A DNA stretch of 64,000 nt from Desulfonatronum thioautotrophicum. Its GTDB lineage: Bacteria; Desulfobacterota; Desulfovibrionia; Desulfovibrionales; Desulfonatronaceae. The translations under genes and the position numbers were made by a program. A model generated the notes under the pieces. It did no database searches. It was not told the DNA's origin and was given only the letters and a program-made list of their open reading frames with translations. The DNA is taken from assembly GCF_000934745.1 (NCBI RefSeq), contig NZ_JYNO01000014.1:62001-126000 (forward strand), given 5' to 3'. Shown here in pieces: positions 57,775-64,000 of this stretch. Positions within the stretch are counted from its first letter, which is position 1. Each line of letters starts with the position of its first letter.

Positions 57775-59229
57775 ATGCAACCTGTAAAGCTGTTTGAGAA
57801 GTCTTATCAGCCTGGAAGGCCGGGGCAGGGCCATTCCGAGATATTTCCGCCCTTTGACATGCACTGGCAGCAGATCCTCGAGGTTATGCAGGAAGGGCTG
57901 CTTTTGGTGGATGCCAACGGGACCATCAAGCTGGTCAACAAAGCCCTGGAGGAAATCACCGGCTACTCCCGCGAGGAGTTGGTGGGAGCTTCGTGCGCCA
58001 TTTTCAACTGCGACGCCTGCAAACGGGTCCGTTCCGATGCCCAGAGTGCCTGGTGCAGGCTGTTCGAAAAAAGAGATTTCGTCCGCAAACGCTGTCATAT
58101 CATGCGCAAGGACGGAACCTACGTTCATATTCAAAAAACCGCTTCCGTACTGTACGGAGACGACGGACAGCCCTTTGGGGCCGTGGAGACCATGACCGAC
58201 GTTTCCGAACTGGATCGCAAGGAAAACGAGCTTCAGCAACTTTCCCGTCTTCTGGATGAGCGAACCATTTTTCATGGCATGGTCGGTCGTTCGGCCAAGA
58301 TGCAGAATATCTTCAAGCTGATTGAAAAAGCTGCCCAAAGTGATGCGCCGGTGTTCATCTGTGGTGAATCCGGTACCGGCAAGGAGCTGGTTGCCAGGGC
58401 GATCCACGAATTGGGGCCGCGGTCTGAAGAGCCTTTTGTGCAGTTCAACTGCGCAGCCCTGAACGAGGCCTTGCTGGAAAGCGAGCTGTTCGGGCACGTC
58501 AAAGGGGCGTTTACCGGGGCATTCCGCCACCGGCAGGGGCGATTCGAGGCAGCCAACGGCGGGGACATTTTTCTGGACGAGATCGGCGATTTGCCCATGT
58601 CCGTTCAGGTCAAACTGCTACGGGTTCTGGAGACCAAGACGTTCGAGCGGGTGGGGGACAACCGGCAGCTTTCCGTGGACGTGCGGATCATCACCGCCAC
58701 CAACAAGTATCTTCCGAAGTTGATCTCTGAAGGCCTTTTTCGTGAGGACCTGTTTTACCGGATCAATGTGATCCCCATTCGTCTGCCGGCATTGCGTGAA
58801 CGTCGGGACGATATCCCGTTGCTGGCGGACTTTTTCATTCAGCGTTTGCGCTCCAAGAGTGAAAAGGACATCAGGGGCTTGAGCCCCATGACCCTGGGGA
58901 TGTTCATGACCTACTCCTGGCCCGGCAACGTGCGTGAACTAAAAAGCGCCCTGGAGTACGCTTTTGTATTGGCCGACCACGGCCAGATCGAACCGGAGCA
59001 TCTGCCGGCCAACATTCAGGTGCCGGTGCCCACCAGAGGGCCGACGGAATCCGTGTCGGCCCCATCGTGTCCTGCTGAGGATGATCAGAAAATCCAGCTG
59101 ATCAATGCCTTGCGTCAGGCAGGCGGCAACAAGTCGCAAGTTGCGCGCACCTTGGGAATTAATCGGGTGACCGTCCTGAACCGGATGCGAAAATACGGGA
59201 TCGACCTGAAAACCGTTATCCAGACCTAA
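57775..59229 (+). CDS. PAS-containing sigma-54 dependent transcriptional activator
   Basis: The 484-residue protein has an N-terminal PAS domain (about 30-150) rich in cysteine (ASCAIFNCDACKRV, WCRLF, KRCHIM), suggesting a redox, metal or sulfur sensor. A AAA+ domain follows with GESGTGKE, GAFTGAFRHR (the sigma-54 contact loop) and GGDIFLDEIGD, then a Fis-type helix-turn-helix (SQVARTLGINRVTVLNRM). It is divergent from the cytochrome c-phs operon, which has a matching -24/-12 promoter, so it is very probably that operon's activator. Confidence 0.92.
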   Translation: MQPVKLFEKSYQPGRPGQGHSEIFPPFDMHWQQILEVMQEGLLLVDANGTIKLVNKALEEITGYSREELVGASCAIFNCDACKRVRSDAQSAWCRLFEKRDFVRKRCHIMRKDGTYVHIQKTASVLYGDDGQPFGAVETMTDVSELDRKENELQQLSRLLDERTIFHGMVGRSAKMQNIFKLIEKAAQSDAPVFICGESGTGKELVARAIHELGPRSEEPFVQFNCAALNEALLESELFGHVKGAFTGAFRHRQGRFEAANGGDIFLDEIGDLPMSVQVKLLRVLETKTFERVGDNRQLSVDVRIITATNKYLPKLISEGLFREDLFYRINVIPIRLPALRERRDDIPLLADFFIQRLRSKSEKDIRGLSPMTLGMFMTYSWPGNVRELKSALEYAFVLADHGQIEPEHLPANIQVPVPTRGPTESVSAPSCPAEDDQKIQLINALRQAGGNKSQVARTLGINRVTVLNRMRKYGIDLKTVIQT

Positions 59230-60272
59230 TGATGAACATGGTCCTGTCCTCCCTGGAGATGTCGCCCATTGGCACCGTTCGTTCGCCATTGAAACGTATT
59301 GAGGAATGTCCCAAGCAGGGACTGGAGAACGGTCCCTCGGCACGGATTGAGATAGAGCCACCCTTTCGTACGGCTCTATCCGGTTTGTCTCCTGGAGCCG
59401 AGATTCTGCTGTTTACCTGGATGCATTTGGCTGAGCGCGATCGCCTGACTGCCAGGGCTCGGGGCAATCCGGACAATCCCCTCCAGGGAGTCTTTGCCCT
59501 GCGTTCACCACATCGACCCAACCCCATCGGTTTGCACCAAGTGCGGATTTTCGAACTGGACGCTGAACAGGGGACGTTGGGCGTTTTTCCTCTGGAAGTG
59601 GTGGACGGGACACCGATTCTGGACATCAAGCCGGTTCTGGAGCGGGGCAGCCATGAGGGAACGGTCTATGGTCTGCCCTGGGGACCGGGAATCAATGCCA
59701 AGGAGGCAGGGCTGATCCGAGAGATTGGTCACCGTGCCTGGCAACGGGGACTGCTGGCTGGTCTGAACGGAAATGTCAGTCTGCGCCACGGCGAGGCAAT
59801 GATCATCACGGTGTCCGGATGCGCCAAAGGGCAATTGCGCCCCGGCGATTTGGCTCTGGTCCATTTGGAGTCAGGTCGAGTGATCGGACCCGGATCACCT
59901 TCCACCGAAGCGGCCCTGCACCGGGCTGTTTACGCGTCCCAGCCCAAGGCCCATGCCGTGCTTCATGTCCATCCGCCCCACCTGTTGGCTCTCAGTCTTG
60001 CCAAACCTCAGGGAACGCTACTGGAGCTGGAACTGTTTGAGGCCGATGTCTGGACACGAAGAATGATTCGCTTGGCTGCGTTGCAACCTGGCTGCGAGGC
60101 CCTGGCCAAGCAGGTGGGGCGGGCGGCCATGGCCTATCCGGCCCTGTTCATGGACCAGCATGGCCTCGTTTGTTGGGGGCGGGACCTGGACGAGGCTCTG
60201 GCCCTGGCCGAGGAGCTGGAGAGTCTGGCCAGGATTGCCGTGCTGCGTCAGAGCATGGTGGGTGGAGGGTGA
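59229..60272 (+). CDS. TrmO-like tRNA methyltransferase domain fused to class II aldolase/adducin domain
   Basis: Residues about 10-155 match the TsaA/TrmO family (PIGTVRSPL, GVFALRSPHRPNPIGL, VVDGTPILDIKP), which N6-methylates t6A37 in some tRNAs with SAM. Residues about 165-345 are a class II aldolase domain: LAGLNGNVSLR, metal-binding HVHPPH and a later His in MDQHGLVCWG, as in fuculose-phosphate aldolase. The joint is continuous with no stop. The ATG at 59229 overlaps the regulator stop by one base; 59232, 59238 and 59256 are alternative starts. The link between the two activities is unknown. Confidence 0.85.
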   Translation: MMNMVLSSLEMSPIGTVRSPLKRIEECPKQGLENGPSARIEIEPPFRTALSGLSPGAEILLFTWMHLAERDRLTARARGNPDNPLQGVFALRSPHRPNPIGLHQVRIFELDAEQGTLGVFPLEVVDGTPILDIKPVLERGSHEGTVYGLPWGPGINAKEAGLIREIGHRAWQRGLLAGLNGNVSLRHGEAMIITVSGCAKGQLRPGDLALVHLESGRVIGPGSPSTEAALHRAVYASQPKAHAVLHVHPPHLLALSLAKPQGTLLELELFEADVWTRRMIRLAALQPGCEALAKQVGRAAMAYPALFMDQHGLVCWGRDLDEALALAEELESLARIAVLRQSMVGGG

Positions 60273-60291
60273 AACCGGTTTTGATCACGGA

Positions 60292-60393
60292 GCGAAATCG
60301 CAATCAAAATCGGACAATGGGCATGTAATGCTTTGTCATTACATCATCTTTATTGAAGGACCATTCGGTTTCGATGACGATTTCGATTTCGAC
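60292..60393. repeat. Inverted hexamer-type arrays without an S23 gene
   Basis: A GAAATCGCAATCAAAATC segment (60294-60311) faces a GATGACGATTTCGATTTC array (60372-60390) in the opposite orientation, about 60 bp apart. The layout resembles the arrays bracketing the S23 gene. The interval contains an ATGTAATG-CTTTGT-CATTACAT hairpin and no gene. Confidence 0.55.
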
Positions 60394-60540
60394 TTAAGCT
60401 CAGGTGGTGTTGGGTTGTGGAGGATAATATTGACCTGAGATCAATGATGACTTGAGGTCGCTGAGGAAGTTGACTTCCCAGGATGGAATCGAGATCATCA
60501 CTGTACTTTTTTCGAACATTCAAGCCAAAAGGAGTTCATT

Positions 60541-61155
60541 ATGCAGGTCCTTGTCGTCTACTATTCGATGTATGGACATATCAAGGCCATGGCCGAGGCA
60601 GTGGCCCAGGGTGTTGGCCAGGTCTCCGGGGCAACGGTGAACTTGCGTCGTGTTCCAGAGACCCTTTCCGAAGAGGTTCTCTCCAAAATGGGGGCCGTGG
60701 AAGCCCAGAAAAAGTTGAGCACTGTTCCGGTCTGCACCGTGGACGAAATGGCCCAGGCTGATGCGATCATCTTCGGTACCCCAACCCGGTTTGGGAACAT
60801 GTGCGGTCAGATGCGCCAGTTTCTGGATGCCACGGGCGGCCTTTGGGCCGAAGGCAAGTTGATCGGCAAGGTAGGCAGCGTGTTCACCAGCTCAGCGACC
60901 CAGCACGGCGGTCAGGAGTCCACCATTTTGACATTCATCCCCTTCCTGTTGCACCAGGGTATGGTGGTGGTGGGGCTGCCGTATTCCTTCCAGGGCCAGA
61001 TGCGCATGGATGAAATCACTGGCGGGTCCCCCTACGGCATCTCCACCATCGCCGGTGGCCAGGGCGAGCGCATGCCCAGTGAGAACGAACTGGAAGGCGC
61101 CCGTTTTCAGGGTCGCCATGTCGCTGAAATAGCTATGAAACTGGCAAAGTCTTGA
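60541..61155 (+). CDS. wrbA: NAD(P)H:quinone oxidoreductase WrbA
   Basis: The 204-residue flavodoxin-like protein has the FMN loop [36 protein letters not shown] and LPYSFQG as in WrbA. It performs two-electron reduction of quinones, protecting against oxidative stress. AAAAGGAG lies 6 nt before the ATG. It is a single gene before tRNA-Ala. Confidence 0.95.
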   Translation: MQVLVVYYSMYGHIKAMAEAVAQGVGQVSGATVNLRRVPETLSEEVLSKMGAVEAQKKLSTVPVCTVDEMAQADAIIFGTPTRFGNMCGQMRQFLDATGGLWAEGKLIGKVGSVFTSSATQHGGQESTILTFIPFLLHQGMVVVGLPYSFQGQMRMDEITGGSPYGISTIAGGQGERMPSENELEGARFQGRHVAEIAMKLAKS

Positions 61156-61236
61156 TCCAGTCTTCACTTGTATAAAATAAATTTCGCAACACACTTGACA
61201 TCTTCGGCTATTTGAATAGATTCCACCTCTTCGCAC

Positions 61237-61312
<76 letters not shown>

Positions 61313-61320
61313 AGAAAATC

Positions 61321-61352
61321 AAGGGGTTTAAGCAGAAATGCTTAAGCCCTTT
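61321..61352 (+). terminator. Rho-independent terminator after tRNA-Ala
   Basis: GGGGTTTAAGCA-GAAA-TGCTTAAGCCC forms an 11-12 bp stem with a GNRA loop, followed by TTTTTTTG. Confidence 0.85.
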
Positions 61353-61397
61353 TTTTGTTTGCAGGCATTTTGTCCAACTCCTGTCCAACCAGTCTGA

Positions 61398-61786
61398 ATA
61401 TTCGAGCAACACGGATATCGTCTGCTCCGTGAAGGAGCAAATCATGCCATTTATACCAATGGGATAAAAGTCATACCCATTAACACTACAGCGAAACTTT
61501 GTTTTTCCTTCAGAAAATGTCCAGGATCTGCCCACCGAATGCACGGAAAAACACGGATTTTTGGGGATGCGTGTGCGTCACAACCACTTTATCCGAGAAA
61601 TGTTCGCAACAATGTCGCCAATAGTCGAGATTTCTTTCCCCGTGATCCCCGTGTGCCCCCGTGGTTTAAACGTCTTGCCCTGACAATGAAAATGAAAGTT
61701 TCGCTGTAGAGTTAAGCGCCATAGACAGCTTGATCGCATTACGGCCAATGAACTTTGCAAGCAGGCAGGACTCGCACCTGTTTTCT
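61398..61786 (+). pseudogene. hicA toxin remnant interrupted by a MITE
   Basis: Sequence from 61398 to 61483 and from 61712 to 61786 matches the intact hicA at 62744-62907 almost base for base (FEQHGYRLLREGANHAIYT). The start codon and first codons are missing, one base is lost near 61402, and a 228-bp element splits it after the codons for VIPI. No hicB copy precedes it. The 85 bp between tRNA-Ala and this remnant hold only the tRNA terminator. Confidence 0.85.
61484..61711. mobile_element. MITE-like insertion with TTAA target duplication
   Basis: The 228-bp element has terminal inverted repeats (CACTACAGCGAAACTTT on the left; CTCTACAGCGAAACTTT read from the right). It is flanked by TTAA on both sides (61480-61483, 61712-61715). 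The intact hicA copy has an uninterrupted CATTAAGCGCC at this point and so shows the empty site. No transposase is encoded; a TTAA target suggests mobilisation by a TTAA-specific transposase elsewhere. Confidence 0.85.
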
Positions 61787-62028
61787 GATCCCGCGTGGAC
61801 ATGTTGGTTGTCCAGATTGTTGAATTTGAAACTATGGCCGTTAGGAGCAAAAGCTCTGTTGATATGCTGCGGCTGAGAATGGGTGCCGATCCACGGAAAA
61901 TGCCTGTTGCGGTTGCGCATGAGAACCCTGGTGGGTACGGTCAGGGCGAGCGGGAGAACATGATTGAGTGGGAAGTTTTTAACCCCAGTGGTTTTTGATT
62001 TTTGTTAAATTATAGTAGTTTATTGAGT

Positions 62029-62344
62029 CACTAGTGTCCCAACAAGCAAGATGCGCCTTGCGGTATGTTGCTGTAATACATGTACAATTTCGTCATAGAG
62101 CGATGTAACGACTTGAAACTTTTTTTTTGGAAACCATAGCGCGTGCAATGCAGTAGTGCTGCACTAAGAATGCAGTTTATAAATAGCAATCAGCATATCA
62201 GCTACAGATTTCTACAGCACCATAGCATAGACATATGAGACAAAGCAAAATATATTAAATAGATATAAATCCTCGCTACAGTTCCCAATACGTAGTCAAC
62301 CTTAACCTGCTAGAATCATGTGAAATATTGTTGGGACACTAGTG
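62029..62344. mobile_element. 316-bp MITE-like insertion with 9-bp target duplication
   Basis: The element has perfect 16-bp terminal inverted repeats (CACTAGTGTCCCAACA) and is flanked by the direct repeat TTATTGAGT (62020-62028 and 62345-62353). The interior is AT-rich compared with the chromosome and encodes no protein. It sits in the left copy of the direct repeat, and the right copy lacks it. It is unrelated to the TTAA element nearby. Confidence 0.9.
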
Positions 62345-62501
62345 TTATTGAGTATAGGAAGTTGTGCTTTGGAAAACAAAAGTTGCCTGTAGGGGGGCAA
62401 TATAGGCCTATTTTAGATTAAAATTAATAATTACATGTTGTTGATTTGTTCTTGATAGCCTCAGAGACCTAGCCGGAAGACACAAGGATCAGGTGGTTTT
62501 T

Positions 62502-62738
62502 ATGATAACGTATACAGCGAAGTATATTAAAATAGAATCAGGCTACATGGGTCAGCTTATCGAGTGGCCCGAGGTTTTAACAGAAGGGGCGGATTTGGAT
62601 GAGTGCAGAGCAATGCTTCGCGATGCTTTGCAGGAAATGTTTACGGCATATGTCCAGCTTGGCAAGGAGATACCTTTAGGCAATGCTTTGATTGAGCAAC
62701 TTCCCATCGAGATGAAGCATGTCGGTCAAACGGCGTGA
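62502..62738 (+). CDS. hicB: HicB family antitoxin
   Basis: The ATG at 62502 has AGGTGG 5 nt upstream. The 78-residue protein has the partial RNase H-like HicB fold (GYMGQLIEWPEVLTEGADLDECRAML). It lacks a C-terminal DNA-binding domain, so autoregulation may need a partner. It neutralises HicA. It precedes and overlaps hicA by 20 bp, the reverse of the classical hicAB order. Confidence 0.9.
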   Translation: MITYTAKYIKIESGYMGQLIEWPEVLTEGADLDECRAMLRDALQEMFTAYVQLGKEIPLGNALIEQLPIEMKHVGQTA

Positions 62739-62907
62739 TCTTGTCAAATATTTCGAGCAACACGGATATCGTCTGCTCCGTGAAGGAGCAAATCACGCCA
62801 TTTATACCGATGGGATAAAAGTCATACCCATTAAGCGCCATAGACAGCTTGATCGCATTACGGCCAACGAACTCTGCAAGCAGGCAGGACTCGTACCTGT
62901 TTTCTGA
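62719..62907 (+). CDS. hicA: HicA family mRNA interferase toxin
   Basis: The 62-residue protein has the HicA double-stranded RNA-binding-like fold with the catalytic His in GANHAIYTDG and the start SVKRRDLVKYFEQHGY. HicA cleaves mRNA independently of ribosomes. It overlaps hicB by 20 bp. A broken second copy lies at 61398-61786. Confidence 0.92.
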   Translation: MSVKRRDLVKYFEQHGYRLLREGANHAIYTDGIKVIPIKRHRQLDRITANELCKQAGLVPVF

Positions 62908-63183
62908 TCCCGCGTGGACATGTTGGCTGCCAGATTGTTGAATTTGAAACTATGGCCGATGGGAGCAAGAGCTTTGTTGACATGCTGCGCTGACAATGGT
63001 GCCGATCCACGGAAATTGCCTGTTGTGGTTGCGCATGAGAATCCTGGGGGGTACGGTCAGGGCAAGCACGAGAATATGATTGAGTGGGAGGTTTTTACCC
63101 CCAGCGATTTTTGACTTTTTTCAAATTATTTTGGATTGTTGAATGCTGAAAACTGTGCCTTGAAAGACAAAAGTTGTCTGTAA
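62744..63183. repeat. Direct repeat, right copy (intact)
   Basis: This is the uninterrupted counterpart of 61398-62393, spanning most of hicA and about 275 bp of non-coding sequence after it. Fragments such as TTAATAATT and CAGAGACC-AGCC recur further on in both copies (62420-62475 and 63298-63335), so the duplication was probably longer. The rest of the gap 62908-63359 shows no gene. Confidence 0.8.
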
Positions 63184-63359
63184 GTTTACCCTGCCTGCCC
63201 TGTGTATTTTCTTTCAATGCACTGGGGTGTAATTGACGCAGTCACGAGCGCAGCGGATTACAATTGGGGGGGATGAGCCTTTTGGGGAGGTCAAAGTTAA
63301 TAATTGCAACTGGATGCTGGTCTCAGAGACCCAGCCTCAAGCCTTTTTGGAGAGTGTTG

Positions 63360-63584
63360 ATGCAAGCGCATAAAATATCGACCTTTACTGATAAAACGGG
63401 AAGGCTCGTAAACTTGCCGACGTTTAAGCCAATGCAACAAGTTGAATTAATTGTCCTGTTTCCTCTTCAGGAGGATTCGCTACCAGTCAACAAGAGACGC
63501 CCGCCTGAAAAACTCAAAGGTGTGCTGTTGGAAACAGGTGACATCTTTTCTTCAGCTCCTCATGAAGATTGGGGTATTTCCTGA
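63360..63584 (+). CDS. Antitoxin-like protein of a VapBC-type pair (DUF2281-like)
   Basis: The 74-residue protein starts at 63360 with GGAGAG upstream. It has the pattern VELIVLFPL, RRPPEKLKGVLLETGDIFSS and APHEDWG, as in short antitoxins encoded before PIN toxins. The Lys/Pro-rich segment and C-terminal acidic-Trp end usually wrap the toxin. Its TGA overlaps the toxin ATG (ATGA). Confidence 0.8.
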   Translation: MQAHKISTFTDKTGRLVNLPTFKPMQQVELIVLFPLQEDSLPVNKRRPPEKLKGVLLETGDIFSSAPHEDWGIS

Positions 63585-63979
63585 TGCTCATCTTGGATAC
63601 GCACATCTGGATATGGTGGATCAACCAGACATCCCAACGCCTCCCGATGGAAATCGTAAAACTGATTGGGCAGGCGGAACTTGTCGCAATTTCTGCAATT
63701 TCATGCTTTGAGGTGACATGGTTGTGCGAACATGGGAGAATTCATCTGGAAATCCCTGTTCAAGAGTGGATAACTCAAGCGACTGAGGATGCGAATATTA
63801 TCAGTCTGCCGGTTTCCTGTGCAATTGCCGGTCTTGCCGCTGCGTTGCCTGAGCACCACAAAGATCCCCAGGATCGTATCATAATTGCAACCTCCATCAA
63901 TCATGAAGCACGACTCGTAAGTGCTGATAGCAAGTTCTCTGAATATCGTGAGATAAAGGAGACCCTGGTATCGGTGTAG
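63584..63979 (+). CDS. PIN-domain toxin, VapC-like
   Basis: The 131-residue protein begins MLILDTHIWIWW with the first catalytic Asp. It continues ISAISCFEVTWLCEHGRI (conserved Glu), KDPQDRIIIATSI and VSADSKFSEY, giving the acidic residues of a PIN ribonuclease. Such toxins cut tRNA or rRNA. It overlaps its antitoxin by one base and is complete, unlike the PIN remnant at 20347-20667. The last 21 bp of the window hold nothing. Confidence 0.92.
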   Translation: MLILDTHIWIWWINQTSQRLPMEIVKLIGQAELVAISAISCFEVTWLCEHGRIHLEIPVQEWITQATEDANIISLPVSCAIAGLAAALPEHHKDPQDRIIIATSINHEARLVSADSKFSEYREIKETLVSV

Positions 63980-64000
63980 TGGCATATATATGGCGAGGTC

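Larger units (their letters stand above)
61398..62393. repeat. Direct repeat, left copy (interrupted)
   Basis: After removing two insertions, this stretch aligns with 62744-63183: hicA part, then CGCGTGGACATGTTGG and GTTGCGCATGAGAA blocks, then ACAAAAGTTG. Identity is high but with many point differences. It points to an old duplication of the toxin region including about 280 bp downstream of hicA. Confidence 0.8.

Noticed and set aside
61398-61483. Second functional HicA
   Set aside because: No start codon, a one-base loss and an insertion interrupt it; it cannot make the protein.

Overview
The window is GC-rich, gene-dense chromosomal DNA from a Gram-negative anaerobe. It resembles a sulfate-reducing member of the Desulfobacterota, most likely Desulfovibrionales. 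That placement is inferred from a split ferredoxin-type glutamate synthase, a PhsABC-like molybdoenzyme beside rhodaneses, a complete lptD/lptE/lptA/lpxB outer-membrane set, many radical-SAM enzymes, an S23 gene with an Asp-Phe tail, and a probable selenocysteine protein. No rRNA, prophage or CRISPR array was seen. The genus cannot be fixed from the sequence alone.

Layout. 1-6.2 kb: a partial histone-deacetylase-like gene, then a leftward glutamate synthase operon split into amidotransferase, FMN/ferredoxin and GXGXG-GltD genes, with an S23 four-helix-bundle gene lodged inside it between inverted GATTTC arrays. 6.5-7 kb: a MITE-like element abutting a dead BrnT-like toxin. 7-11 kb: topoisomerase III, a GNAT-nitrilase fusion and a small secreted DUF4214-like protein. 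11.2-20.7 kb: a HigBA-like module, a DEAD-box helicase, a large hybrid histidine kinase, a site-2 protease, an AbiEii nucleotidyltransferase pair and a truncated PIN toxin. 20.7-22.9 kb: cbiMQO cobalt/nickel uptake. 23.3-27.5 kb: a KamA-family radical SAM enzyme, GlgE, and a ThiF/MoaD pair. 27.8-36.7 kb: a nucleotide-sugar aminotransferase with an extra N-terminal domain, an oxidoreductase, lpxB, lptA, lptE, lptD and a lipoprotein. 37-47.3 kb: glnA, shikimate kinase, a HAD-GH65 phosphorylase fusion, radical SAM genes, purM, amrS and a cobalamin adenosyltransferase. 47.5-50.6 kb: tRNA-Pro, a YitT protein and bioYMN. 50.6-59.2 kb: a sulfur-redox region with a rhodanese-thioredoxin gene carrying an in-frame TGA, a triple-rhodanese lipoprotein, phsCBA, cytochrome c and a divergent sigma-54 activator. 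59.2-61.3 kb: a TrmO-aldolase fusion, wrbA and tRNA-Ala. 61.4-64 kb: an accessory tail with a duplicated hicBA region broken by two different MITE-like insertions and a VapBC-like pair.

How the genes fit together. glnA and the split glutamate synthase form the ammonium-assimilation core. LpxB and the Lpt proteins build and export LPS. GlgE and the GH65 phosphorylase belong to maltose-1-phosphate and trehalose-type glucan metabolism. The cytochrome c-PhsABC-rhodanese genes look like a periplasmic sulfur respiration or sulfur-transfer unit. That unit is probably switched on from a sigma-54 promoter (TTGGCAC-N5-CTGCTT) by the adjacent activator, whose PAS domain is rich in cysteine.

The strongest candidate novelty is the gene at 50654-51664. 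Its in-frame TGA aligns exactly with a cysteine conserved in the neighbouring rhodanese repeats, and a bacterial SECIS-like hairpin follows. This suggests a selenocysteine-containing rhodanese fused to a thioredoxin-like domain.
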